Positions 17,239 through 26,060 of a stretch of 64,000 nt of DNA are shown piece after piece. Numbering within the stretch: the first letter of the stretch is position 1; the number at the start of each line of letters is the position of its first letter. Below the pieces are notes generated by a model. That model made no database searches. It saw only the letters and a list, made by a program, of their open reading frames with translations, and was not told where the DNA came from. Source of the stretch: an uncultured Mycoplasmatota bacterium (GTDB taxonomy: Bacteria > Bacillota_I > Bacilli_A > RF39 > UBA660); assembly GCA_900546715.1 (NCBI GenBank), contig UREA01000004.1:17386-81385 (forward strand). The letters run 5' to 3'. The position numbers were made by a program, and so were the translations under genes.

Positions 17239-19269
17239 TTATTTCTTTATCTTAAACATAAATTTAACATTACTATTCCAAAATCTTTTTAATCTCTTAG
17301 GTTCAGTAATTATCCTATAAAACCATTCTAAATTAAGTTTAATAAATATCTTTGGTGCTCGCATTTTAGCTCCACTTAAAACATCAAAAGAGCCACCTAC
17401 TCCAATATATATACCTTTTTTAGCTTTATCAAAATACTTATAAATTAATTTCTCTTGATTAGGTATACCTAAAGCTACCATACATATATCAGGATTTAAT
17501 TTAATTATATCTTCCATTATTTTATCTTTATCATCAACATAACCATTACTAAATCCAAGTAACTTAATATTTTTATATTCTTTTTTTATTTTTTCCACTA
17601 ACGCTTGAATAACCTCTTCTTTAGCTCCAAATAAATACATTGAATATTTATTTGTATTAGCAACATTCAACAAGTGTTCTGTAATATCAATACCTGTAAT
17701 TCTTTCAGGTATTGATATATTTATTTTTCTTGCAACTTTTACAACTGCAATACCATCAGGAACAAAACTATAATTACCATCTAAAATATTTTTTAACTCT
17801 TTATCTTTTTCACTCATCATTAATGTTTCCGGATTAACAGTAATTATAAATCTTTTATTTTTATTTTTTAAATCCTTATCTAATTCATCAAAGTATTCAT
17901 TTTTACTTTTACTATATAGTTTTTTTAAATATTCTTGCATAATTTCACCGTATTTATATCTACTATTATTGTTAATTAAAAACATAAATAATATACCTAA
18001 ATATATACTACAAGAAGGATAACCGATTATATGTCCCGACAAAAAAGATAACATTAAAAGAAACAATATGGTAAAACTAGCAATAATATTATCTATAGTT
18101 TTAAAACAATATTTTAAAACTAATTTAATCATAAGAACTAAAGGAATCAACAAAACTAATACACCTAAAATACCATAATGAAATAATATATCTAAAAAAT
18201 CTATCTCAGCATACAAAATAATATTACAATTATTAATTTGATTATTGTTAGTAAACCCGATTCCAAAAAATTTATTTTCTAAAGTTGAATCTTTATATAT
18301 ATTATATAAAGTATATGCTTTATTTTCCCTACCATTCAATAAACCATGAATGACTTTTTCTACTATTTCATTATTTACAACACTAGAAAAGCGATAATAT
18401 TTCCCACAAGATTCATTTTGTAAATTTTTATTTATATTATCATTCTTTTTTACTTCTTTTATAGGATTATCGTTTCCAGTTACATTATTAGAAACATTAT
18501 TCGTAGTTGGAGCAACAAAGGTTAATAAAATAAGTAAACAAAACACTATTAATGAAGAATAACACATAAATTTGTTTTTTCTATTTTTAACAAAATAAAT
18601 AATTGTAATAAATAACATTAATATTATTATACCAAACCAACTAACTTTAGTGCCTATCATAAAAATACTAAATATTATAGGTATAAGTAATAAAATTAAT
18701 TTTCTATTACTATTTTCTAGTTTTATAAAGAAGCTTGAAAATAGCATTAAAATAATAGCTCCAATTTCATTACCAGAGTAAAACCAACCTATGGTACCTA
18801 TAGAATTTAATCTTAAAGGATATGTAGGAAATCCTGTATTAGTAATTATTGGAATAATTAATAATACAGTATAAATTAGTAAAGTATAAAATAAAATATT
18901 ATTATAGAAATCCTTTTTAAATTTGAAATCTTCAGATATACATAAAAATGCCAATATAATAAATCCTGTAAATAAGAATTTAAATAAGCCAACTAACTCC
19001 GCAAATAAATTAGATTCTGTAAAAATATATGTTTTGGTTAAAAAGAAACCTATAACATATATAAAACATATAACCCAATATATTATATTTAACTTACGAT
19101 ACTTATTTTTACTAAAAAATAAAATATAAAAAATTAAAAATATACATAATAAAGCTTTATAAATAATGCCTAAAGATATTGGCATAAAGGAATATCTAGC
19201 ATTTAAAGCAGTAATTAAATCAACAAACGGTAATAAAAGTAATACAATTAAACTAATTTTTTCCTTCAT
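17239..19269 (-). CDS. Fusion: O-antigen polymerase/ligase-like membrane domain + TagA/WecG-type glycosyltransferase
   Basis: About 676 residues. The first two thirds form a multi-pass membrane domain of the Wzy/WaaL type (begins MKEKISLIVLLLLPFVDL, with a large external loop containing paired cysteines). The C-terminal 200 residues are a complete TagA/CpsF/WecG domain: FVPDGIAVV with the active-site Asp, GIDITEHLL, PDICMVALGIPNQE, RAPK, EWFYRIITEPKR. TagA adds ManNAc to the undecaprenyl-linked GlcNAc that primes wall teichoic acid. The start is placed at ATG 19269 (AGGTG 6 bases upstream, inside tagD), not the longer frame. The fusion is unusual, and a paralogue of its membrane half occurs at 26059-28476. 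Confidence 0.88.
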   Translation of the reverse strand: MKEKISLIVLLLLPFVDLITALNARYSFMPISLGIIYKALLCIFLIFYILFFSKNKYRKLNIIYWVICFIYVIGFFLTKTYIFTESNLFAELVGLFKFLFTGFIILAFLCISEDFKFKKDFYNNILFYTLLIYTVLLIIPIITNTGFPTYPLRLNSIGTIGWFYSGNEIGAIILMLFSSFFIKLENSNRKLILLLIPIIFSIFMIGTKVSWFGIIILMLFITIIYFVKNRKNKFMCYSSLIVFCLLILLTFVAPTTNNVSNNVTGNDNPIKEVKKNDNINKNLQNESCGKYYRFSSVVNNEIVEKVIHGLLNGRENKAYTLYNIYKDSTLENKFFGIGFTNNNQINNCNIILYAEIDFLDILFHYGILGVLVLLIPLVLMIKLVLKYCFKTIDNIIASFTILFLLMLSFLSGHIIGYPSCSIYLGILFMFLINNNSRYKYGEIMQEYLKKLYSKSKNEYFDELDKDLKNKNKRFIITVNPETLMMSEKDKELKNILDGNYSFVPDGIAVVKVARKINISIPERITGIDITEHLLNVANTNKYSMYLFGAKEEVIQALVEKIKKEYKNIKLLGFSNGYVDDKDKIMEDIIKLNPDICMVALGIPNQEKLIYKYFDKAKKGIYIGVGGSFDVLSGAKMRAPKIFIKLNLEWFYRIITEPKRLKRFWNSNVKFMFKIKK

Positions 19270-19708
19270 TATAAACACCTGGTATTGGTATTTGATCAAC
19301 ACCATTTATTGGCTCTTGCAGTTTTAAATCTTCTTTTATTTTTGTTGTCGATATTCCTTCAGTTCTATCTAAATATACTACTTCACAGTAATCTTGTAAA
19401 TAATTAAATTTATCACTTCCGGCCCAATCTGATCCCATAACAACTATATCAACTTCATATTTTTCCACATCATTTATTTTTTGTTCCCAATTTTCCTCTG
19501 GAATTACTAAATCAACATATCTTATTGCTTCTAGCATCTTTTTCCTTGTTTCATAATTATGATATGCTTTTTTTCCTTTTATTTCATTAAATTCATCAGT
19601 TGATAATGCTACTATTAAATAATCTCCCAAAGCTTTTGCTCTTTGTAATAATCTAATATGTCCATAATGTAATAAATCAAATGTCCCATATGTTAATATT
19701 CTCTTCAT
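19253..19708 (-). CDS. tagD: Glycerol-3-phosphate cytidylyltransferase TagD
   Basis: Makes CDP-glycerol from glycerol 3-phosphate and CTP. A 151-residue protein with the cytidylyltransferase HxGH motif in TYGTFDLLHYGHIRLL and RTEGISTT near the end, plus GSDWAG. It overlaps tagH upstream by ATGA and the fusion gene downstream by 17 bases. It would supply the CDP-glycerol transferases encoded at 21.3-26 kb. Confidence 0.95.
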   Translation of the reverse strand: MKRILTYGTFDLLHYGHIRLLQRAKALGDYLIVALSTDEFNEIKGKKAYHNYETRKKMLEAIRYVDLVIPEENWEQKINDVEKYEVDIVVMGSDWAGSDKFNYLQDYCEVVYLDRTEGISTTKIKEDLKLQEPINGVDQIPIPGVYNEGKN

Positions 19709-20445
19709 TCTACCTCCATAAATTTTTTATATTTATTAATAATTACTTCTGGTTTCCCTCTATCTACTATTTCTCCATCATTAAGCCAAATAGCTTCATC
19801 ACATAACTCCTTAATTGTTCCTAAACTATGAGAAACTATAACAACAGTTCTTTTTTCATCAGATATCAATTCTTTCATTTTATTATAACTTTTTTCTTTG
19901 AATTTAGCATCTCCAACAGATAAAACTTCATCTATTAAAATAATATCAGTTTCAAGTATTGCTGTTATTGCAAAGGCAAGTTTCGAATACATTCCTGAAG
20001 AATATGTTTTAACTGGTTTATAAATAAATTTACCAATATCTGCAAATTCTATTATATCTTTTTCTTTATTTTTTATTTCTTCTTCACTAAAACCTAAAAG
20101 CATTCCTGATAAATAAATATTTTCATATCCAGTTAATTTATTATTAAAACCTACTCCAATAGATAATAGTGATACAGAATTATTATGTAAATTAATACTG
20201 CCTTTATCTGGTGAAAAAATTCCCGCAATAGCTCGAAGTAACGTTGATTTTCCACTACCATTTTTTCCTATAATTCCGAGTATCTTTCCTTCTTCTACTT
20301 CAAAACTAACCCCTTTTAGTGCTTCAAATTCTTCAACCTTTTTTTTCTTTTTACTCCAAGATGCTCTTATTGATGTCTTATCTAATTCCTGGTATACTAT
20401 GTGTAAGTTTTTAACCGTAATTGCAATATTTTTTTTATTTTCCAT
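19705..20445 (-). CDS. tagH: Teichoic acid ABC exporter ATPase TagH
   Basis: A 246-residue ATPase of the polysaccharide-export type: Walker A IIGKNGSGKST, signature YSSGMYSKLAFA, Walker B DIILIDEVLSVGD. It lacks the long C-terminal extension of Bacillus TagH. It starts in a TAATG junction with the permease gene. Confidence 0.93.
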   Translation of the reverse strand: MENKKNIAITVKNLHIVYQELDKTSIRASWSKKKKKVEEFEALKGVSFEVEEGKILGIIGKNGSGKSTLLRAIAGIFSPDKGSINLHNNSVSLLSIGVGFNNKLTGYENIYLSGMLLGFSEEEIKNKEKDIIEFADIGKFIYKPVKTYSSGMYSKLAFAITAILETDIILIDEVLSVGDAKFKEKSYNKMKELISDEKRTVVIVSHSLGTIKELCDEAIWLNDGEIVDRGKPEVIINKYKKFMEVE

Positions 20446-21236
20446 TATATCACCTTTGCATAACTATTTTCACTTTTATGAATAATTTTGATACCTATAA
20501 TATTTATAATTATTCCAACCCCTAGCCAAAATAATAGTCCTTCAAAACTAGGTAATTTAGCTTCTAACAAAACTTTACGAAGTTCATCCATACAAAAGGC
20601 AATAGGATTTGCTCTCAACAAAATAAATTGTAATGTTCCATCCAGTTTTTCTCTAATATTGTAAAATATACCAGATAAATAAAAGACCATTCTTAACCCT
20701 ATTTTAGTTAAATTAGCTAAATCATTAAACAAAACACCATAATGCATCAATATCATACCAATACCAAAACATAATATATATAAGACTATAATTATTGGTA
20801 TTGTAAATAATATATGCCAAGTAATAGGTACACCTTGAAACAACATTAATATAAAAGCAATAATAAGAGAAATAAACATTTTAAACAAATAAGTATATGA
20901 TTTAGATAACAATAATATATATTTAGGAATATATACTTTAGTTACTAATCCTCTATTGTTAGTTATTAATTTAACACTTCCCGAAATCATTCGATTAAAA
21001 AATTCCCATGCAGCAAGTCCAATAAATACAAATGAAGCAAAATATGGCGTATCATTAGTAAAAATCACACTAAAAATAAAGGTGTAAATTAACATAAAAC
21101 ACAATGGTTCTATAATCCACCATAACCAATTTAAATAAGAACCCGCTACTTCACTTTTTAACTCAGCTTTAGCAGATCTTATAGCATACTTATTATATTT
21201 TTTTATATTTTTAAAAAATAATTTAATGTTTTTCAT
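20445..21236 (-). CDS. tagG: Teichoic acid ABC exporter permease TagG
   Basis: A 263-residue ABC-2 permease with six membrane helices; segments EVAGSYLNWLWWIIEPL and NPIAFCMDELRKVLLEA are typical of TagG/RfbD. First gene of the tagGHD unit. Confidence 0.93.
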   Translation of the reverse strand: MKNIKLFFKNIKKYNKYAIRSAKAELKSEVAGSYLNWLWWIIEPLCFMLIYTFIFSVIFTNDTPYFASFVFIGLAAWEFFNRMISGSVKLITNNRGLVTKVYIPKYILLLSKSYTYLFKMFISLIIAFILMLFQGVPITWHILFTIPIIIVLYILCFGIGMILMHYGVLFNDLANLTKIGLRMVFYLSGIFYNIREKLDGTLQFILLRANPIAFCMDELRKVLLEAKLPSFEGLLFWLGVGIIINIIGIKIIHKSENSYAKVI

Positions 21237-21254
21237 TACTACAACCTCTATTTT

Positions 21255-21283
21255 ATTTTAACAAATATAATGGGCAAAGTCTA
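21255..21283 (-). promoter_or_regulatory. Promoter of the tagGHD unit
   Basis: Minus strand TAGACT (21283-21278), 17-base spacer, TAAAAT (21260-21255), between the terminator at 21298 and tagG. Confidence 0.5.
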
Positions 21284-21297
21284 TAATTTATCAAAAA

Positions 21298-21322
21298 AAT
21301 AGATTTGTCAAACAAATCTATT
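21298..21322 (-). terminator. Terminator of the CDP-glycerol transferase unit
   Basis: Minus strand perfect 11-bp stem AATAGATTTGT / ACAAATCTATT, loop TTG, then TTTTTTT. It follows the C-terminal fragment of the split transferase by 10 bases. Confidence 0.9.
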
Positions 21323-21331
21323 CTCCAACAA

Positions 21332-23050
21332 CTAGTTATCATCATTAATAAATTCAATAAATTTTTCTGTAACTACTTTTCTTGAATATTTTTTTTCTAT
21401 TTCTTCGTAATTATTAACCAGTTCTTTTTTTGTAGTTTTATATAATTTGTTTATTTTTTCAGTTAAGTCTTCGTATGACTCAATATAACAATTAGGTATA
21501 TTGTTCATTACTTCTAAAGAACCAGGATTTTTCTTACAAAAAACCTTTTTTCCATTTAAAATAGCTTCAAAATAAGTCATACCAAAACTATGATTAATTG
21601 AAAAGTCTATCATAACATCGTGCTTATTAAGTTCGCCCCTTACATTTTGAGTTACTCCTTTATAACGAATTATATCATATAAATCATTATCAACTAATTC
21701 ATTTAAAAACTCATCAACGTAATCTCCACCACCAAAAACATCAATTACTAAATTATTAATATTATTTTCTTTCAAATATTTACCATAATTAATTAAATTT
21801 TGCAAATCATCAATTCTATCTCTGTTTACTCTAACTAAATATATTCCTAAATAAACTTTTTTCTTTTTTATTTTTCTTATTTGTGACTTATCAATAATCT
21901 TATAACTCTCCAACGTATTACCGGAAATTAAAAATTTTTCATAATTATTGTAATTATATTTTTTTTCAATTGCAATTCTATTTTGTTCGGTTACAAATAC
22001 TGCTTTAGGTATTCTTGTTTTTTTTATTTGTTCCATAGCACCTGGAAAAACACTATCCATCACATCAGCTAAGCAATGAAAAAAATAGATTTTATTTTTT
22101 ACAAAGGGGGAAGTACAGTCATTTAAAAATAAATGTAAACTTTCCCTTGTAGATATTAAAGTTTTCGTTTTTATATTTTTCATTAACTTTGTCAATTGAT
22201 AACCACAATAAGGATGTAACAAATTCATATTATAATCATATTTTAAATAACTAAAATTTCTTTTAAAGTTATGAATATTTCTCAATAATTTTTCTTTTAA
22301 TGATTTTGTTTTTTTAAAAAACAAATAATTAAGATTTAAAGCACATGGCATATTTTGTGATTTCTCTGCCCTCTTTAAAGACAATAATTCTACTAAATAT
22401 CCTTTTTCCAACAACCCTTCAGCCAAAGCTCTAGTAGCATTTACAGTGCCACCAACACCATAAAAATTATATCCAATAAATGTTATCTTATTATTTTGAA
22501 TATTGTAAAAATAATCATAAATACGGTCTATGTGTTTACCTTGTTTAATATAATTATAATTTATTTTTTTAGGCAAACGTTTTTTAAAAAAATCATTAAC
22601 TGCATAATCTTCACTTAATATAGAATTTATAAGATCTTTAGAATCTGTAATATTAAACTCATTCAATTCATCTATACTGCAATATGTTTTTCTCTTTTTT
22701 AAATAACTATCTAAATCCGGTTGAAATAAAATAACGGGTTTATTTAAAAATGCAAAATCAAAGCCAACAGAAGAATAATCCGTAATTAGTAACTTGCTAC
22801 TTGCCAATTCATCCATTACATCCACTTCATTTTGTGAAACGAATTTTATAAAATTTGAATTAAGATGATTTATTTCATCAATTACTTCATTTAAAAATTT
22901 GTCTTTAAAAAAAGAATGTACACAAATTTTAAGAACAATATTTTTTTCTGTCAAATACTTTAATAATTCTTTGGAAAAAACAACTTGTTTAATTTTTTTT
23001 ATAAATATTTTAGTATCAATATTATCACCAAAATACTCTCTCCATGTCAT
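21332..23050 (-). CDS. C-terminal part of a split bifunctional transferase: CDP-glycerol glycerophosphotransferase end + GT4 glycosyltransferase
   Basis: 572 codons from the first ATG after an in-frame stop. Residues 1-170 are the second half of a TagB/TagF-type domain (TWREYF at the very start, LLITDYSSVGFDFAFLNKP). Residues about 190-570 are a GT4 transferase (NFYGVGGTVNATRALAEGL ... INHSFGMTYFEAILNGKKV). No ribosome site precedes this ATG. The frame continues without interruption from the upstream 177-residue ORF, so this is best seen as the distal part of one gene of about 756 codons cut by a single TAA. Confidence 0.8.
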   Translation of the reverse strand: MTWREYFGDNIDTKIFIKKIKQVVFSKELLKYLTEKNIVLKICVHSFFKDKFLNEVIDEINHLNSNFIKFVSQNEVDVMDELASSKLLITDYSSVGFDFAFLNKPVILFQPDLDSYLKKRKTYCSIDELNEFNITDSKDLINSILSEDYAVNDFFKKRLPKKINYNYIKQGKHIDRIYDYFYNIQNNKITFIGYNFYGVGGTVNATRALAEGLLEKGYLVELLSLKRAEKSQNMPCALNLNYLFFKKTKSLKEKLLRNIHNFKRNFSYLKYDYNMNLLHPYCGYQLTKLMKNIKTKTLISTRESLHLFLNDCTSPFVKNKIYFFHCLADVMDSVFPGAMEQIKKTRIPKAVFVTEQNRIAIEKKYNYNNYEKFLISGNTLESYKIIDKSQIRKIKKKKVYLGIYLVRVNRDRIDDLQNLINYGKYLKENNINNLVIDVFGGGDYVDEFLNELVDNDLYDIIRYKGVTQNVRGELNKHDVMIDFSINHSFGMTYFEAILNGKKVFCKKNPGSLEVMNNIPNCYIESYEDLTEKINKLYKTTKKELVNNYEEIEKKYSRKVVTEKFIEFINDDN

Positions 23051-23068
23051 AAACCATAAAATTTGATT

Positions 23069-23071
23069 TTA
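23069..23071 (-). other. In-frame TAA interrupting the bifunctional transferase gene
   Basis: The upstream ORF ends ...EEKYND-TAA and reading on in the same frame gives NQILWFMTWREYF, matching the ILxxPTWR-type segment that normally follows at this point in the family. ATG 23602 and ATG 23050 are exactly 184 codons apart, so no frameshift is involved. Confidence 0.85.
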
Positions 23072-23602
23072 GTCATTGTATTTTTCCTCTTTTTTTAATA
23101 ACTCTATATATCTAGGAAAATACTCTGCATAAAACAATTGATAATCTTTAAATTTATTACATTTTATTAAATCGTTTTTTATTAATGGATTATAATAACA
23201 AAATCTAAACATATTATTATTATAGGATTGTCCTGTATATCCTAACTGTTTAATTGCTGTTATACCATGTTGTAAATAAATTGTAGTTTTTTTTACTTTT
23301 AAAATGATCTTTTTTCCAAGAAATTTATTAGGAACTACATCCAAGTATGATAAAGTAACAAAAAACATGTCTGAAGAAAAATACATTTTATAATGTTTTA
23401 AACTATTTCTCCACAAAATTAATTTCTTTAAATTATTAGGAAGACTTTTATAAAATTCTTTATTATTTTTATTTTTTTCCATAACAAAATATTTTTCAAC
23501 ATTATCATCTTTTTCGACTATATGTTTCCAATAATAATAAGAATTATTATTATGAGTCCTCCCCTCGTTTTCACCTATTAACCATATAAACTTACTATTC
23601 AT
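23069..23602 (-). CDS. N-terminal part of the split CDP-glycerol glycerophosphotransferase domain
   Basis: 177 residues covering the first half of a TagB/TagF-type domain: FIWLIGENEG start, TTIYLQHGITAIKQLGY with the conserved HG, and AEYFPRYIELL, corresponding to the usual GxPRxDxL segment. On its own it lacks the donor-binding half. It follows the complete transferase at 23615 with a 12-base gap. See the in-frame TAA entry. Confidence 0.8.
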   Translation of the reverse strand: MNSKFIWLIGENEGRTHNNNSYYYWKHIVEKDDNVEKYFVMEKNKNNKEFYKSLPNNLKKLILWRNSLKHYKMYFSSDMFFVTLSYLDVVPNKFLGKKIILKVKKTTIYLQHGITAIKQLGYTGQSYNNNMFRFCYYNPLIKNDLIKCNKFKDYQLFYAEYFPRYIELLKKEEKYND

Positions 23603-23614
23603 ATTTAATACACC

Positions 23615-24874
23615 TTACCCTTTACTTAATATTTTCTCTACTACTCTTTCTGTAGCATTTCCATCTTCTAAATAATTAAATTTCTCATTAAATTTTTTAT
23701 ACGTATTAAAATATTTTTTTTTGTTTTTATCTATACTTTTTATTTCTTTAACTAAATCTTTTTCATTTTCTACAATTGGTCCCGGCAATTCCTTTAAATT
23801 AATATAAAAATCTCTTAATTTATTTTTATATTCCTTTAGATCATACATATAAAATATAATAGGTCTTTTTAATATTGCATAATCAAAAAATACACTAGAA
23901 TAATCTGTGATTAATAAATCACTTATTATATATAAATCATTTATATCGTCATATTGACTAACATTATAAACAAAACCTTTATATTCATCTAAATTAATAT
24001 AATTAGCAATAAAATAATGTGATCTAAATAATAATATATAATCTTCTCCAAATAATATTTGTAATTTTTTAAAATTGATTTCTGGTTCATATACATAACC
24101 AACACCAGACTCATGTTGATTATCTCTCCATGTCGGAGCATATAAAATAATCTTTTTATTTTTAGGAATATTTAGGTCTTTTCTTACTCTATCAACATCT
24201 TTTTGTGTATAGTTTATCAAAAAATCATTCCGTGGATATCCTTCTTCAATTATAATATTTTCTTTATTATACTTTTTTAAATTAAAGGCACTTCTAAATT
24301 TTTCAGAACAAAATTTAGAAGGAGATACCATATAGTCATATTTTTTTGCATCAATTCTATATTTTTTTCTAATATCTTTTAAACTATTCATAGCATTTCC
24401 ACCCTCAACAGTAATATCATAACCTAATTTTTTTAATGGTGTTCCATGCCAACACTGAATATATTTTTGACTTTTCTTTTTTAAAATTACATCTGGTATA
24501 CGAGAATTAGTTATCCAATATTTTGCTTTAGCATAATATTGATAATATTTTTTTGACTTATACTTTACTACTATAGTATTTTTATTTTTTTCTAAAAATT
24601 TATAATCTTCAATATTTTTAAAAAACCAAATAAAATTATATGAACTATATTTTTTATTATGTAACATATATTCATATATAGCTTTAGGACTACAAGCATA
24701 ACTTCTACCCATATACGCCTCAAAAACTATTGTATTAGAATCAACATTAGTAGTAAAATAATATTTAATATATCGTAGCCTACCCATAATATTTCTAACT
24801 TTTCTAAGAAGGACCATAAACCAATGATGCATTTTGGCATAATTTAGCAATACTTTTTTAATTTTCTTTATCAT
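23615..24874 (-). CDS. CDP-glycerol glycerophosphotransferase family protein (TagB/TagF-like)
   Basis: A 419-residue membrane-associated transferase that moves glycerol phosphate from CDP-glycerol to a lipid-linked acceptor or growing chain. Conserved elements: YIQCWHGTPLKKLGYD, EEGYPRNDFL, KIILYAPTWRDNQ, LLITDYSSVFFDYAILKRP. The N-terminus is basic and hydrophobic. Whether it primes (TagB) or polymerises (TagF) cannot be read from the sequence. GGAG lies 6 bases before ATG 24874, inside the upstream gene. Confidence 0.92.
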   Translation of the reverse strand: MIKKIKKVLLNYAKMHHWFMVLLRKVRNIMGRLRYIKYYFTTNVDSNTIVFEAYMGRSYACSPKAIYEYMLHNKKYSSYNFIWFFKNIEDYKFLEKNKNTIVVKYKSKKYYQYYAKAKYWITNSRIPDVILKKKSQKYIQCWHGTPLKKLGYDITVEGGNAMNSLKDIRKKYRIDAKKYDYMVSPSKFCSEKFRSAFNLKKYNKENIIIEEGYPRNDFLINYTQKDVDRVRKDLNIPKNKKIILYAPTWRDNQHESGVGYVYEPEINFKKLQILFGEDYILLFRSHYFIANYINLDEYKGFVYNVSQYDDINDLYIISDLLITDYSSVFFDYAILKRPIIFYMYDLKEYKNKLRDFYINLKELPGPIVENEKDLVKEIKSIDKNKKKYFNTYKKFNEKFNYLEDGNATERVVEKILSKG

Positions 24875-25982
24875 AGTACACTCCTTTTTTTAATATAAAA
24901 TTACATATGTTTTTTGTAACAGTCCCATGAGTATTACAAATATATTTATTTTTGAAATTTCGTATTACATTCAAATCATACTTATTTTTATCTATATTTT
25001 CAAATAAAGACTTAGCATCTTTAAATACATATCTTGGAAAAGCTTTTTCTAAATCAATATTTAATCCTGGATTATTTCTATATTCTTCATAATCATACAC
25101 ATATAAATACACTGGCTTTTCTAATATCGAAGCTTCAATAGAAATTGCAGAATAATCAGTAACAACAATATCTGCAATTGATAAAAGTTGTAAAGAAGTA
25201 AAATCTTCACAATAAAATAAATTTTTAATTTTCCTACTTTTATCAATATTCATATTTGGATGTTCTTTTATAATTAGTGCATATTTATTTAAATTTACGT
25301 TATTTATTAATTCATCAATTTTATAATTATTATCATCTCTAAATGTTGGAACATATAATATTGTTTTTCTCTTTATTAATTCTGGATATTTTTTATATAT
25401 TTTATTGCGATTTATTTTATTATATGAAAGTATATAATCTATTCTTGGCAACCCCAAATTAACAAAATAACTTTGTGGATAATTAAAAGCTTTCAAAAAA
25501 TACCTTGTCATAGCTTTTGAACCAGATATTATATAATCATAATTTTTATGCATATGTAAAATCTTTGCAATTTTTATTTTTCTTGGTGTATTTAAAGTTT
25601 GGTATCCAAATTTTTTTATAGCCCCTAGAGCATGCCACATTTGAATAATTGTAAGATTCTTTTTATGCTTTAAATTACTAATTGTAATATTATAACCATC
25701 GGTTATACATACTTTACTAGTTGCCAAATGATACATTTGAAAGAATGTATTCTTTATATTTTTTAAATTATCCTTTATATTTTTTCGAGTCCTTTTATTT
25801 AAAAAAACTATTTTTATAGTATTATCTGTTTTATTAATTTCCTTGGCCAACATTCTAAAATCTAGTGAAGGCTTATCAGATTGTCTACTTATAAATACTA
25901 TTTTATTTTTGGTTGGAAAAAGTTTTAAAAAAATATAAATTATATTTAAAATAAAAACTCCTATATACAATATTATAGACAT
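24858..25982 (-). CDS. CDP-glycerol glycerophosphotransferase family protein
   Basis: About 374 residues. One N-terminal membrane helix (MSIILYIGVFILNIIYIFL), then the family motifs TIIQMWHALGAIKKFGYQT, LGLPRIDYIL, TILYVPTFRDD and IVVTDYSAISIEASILEKP. The start is placed at ATG 25982 because AGGTGG lies 4 bases upstream; the longer frame to 26036 would run into the promoter. First gene of its unit, ahead of a second transferase and the split one, so three CDP-glycerol transferase domains follow each other. Confidence 0.92.
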   Translation of the reverse strand: MSIILYIGVFILNIIYIFLKLFPTKNKIVFISRQSDKPSLDFRMLAKEINKTDNTIKIVFLNKRTRKNIKDNLKNIKNTFFQMYHLATSKVCITDGYNITISNLKHKKNLTIIQMWHALGAIKKFGYQTLNTPRKIKIAKILHMHKNYDYIISGSKAMTRYFLKAFNYPQSYFVNLGLPRIDYILSYNKINRNKIYKKYPELIKRKTILYVPTFRDDNNYKIDELINNVNLNKYALIIKEHPNMNIDKSRKIKNLFYCEDFTSLQLLSIADIVVTDYSAISIEASILEKPVYLYVYDYEEYRNNPGLNIDLEKAFPRYVFKDAKSLFENIDKNKYDLNVIRNFKNKYICNTHGTVTKNICNFILKKGVYYDKEN

Positions 25983-26006
25983 AAAACCACCTAAAACTAT
26001 AAACTT

Positions 26007-26035
26007 ATTATAACATGATTCGACATTATTGTACA
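26007..26035 (-). promoter_or_regulatory. Promoter of the CDP-glycerol transferase unit
   Basis: Minus strand TGTACA (26035-26030), 17-base spacer, TATAAT (26012-26007), 24 bases before the start codon and directly after the preceding terminator. Confidence 0.7.
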
Positions 26036-26036
26036 T

Positions 26037-26060
26037 AAAAATGTTGCCATGGCAACATTT
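26037..26060 (-). terminator. Terminator of the tagO-to-polymerase unit
   Basis: Palindrome AAATGTTGCC/ATGGCAACATTT followed by TTTTAT on the minus strand; it starts inside the stop codon of the gene ending at 26059. Confidence 0.8.

Noticed and set aside
17239..19305. Longer start for the polymerase-TagA fusion (MVLIKYQYQVFI...)
   Set aside because: The extra residues come from the tagD C-terminus in another frame; AGGTG 6 bases before ATG 19269 fits better.
21332..23602. Recoding of TAA as a sense codon
   Set aside because: TAA ends many other genes here at proper positions, so a general reassignment is excluded; no local recoding signal was recognised.
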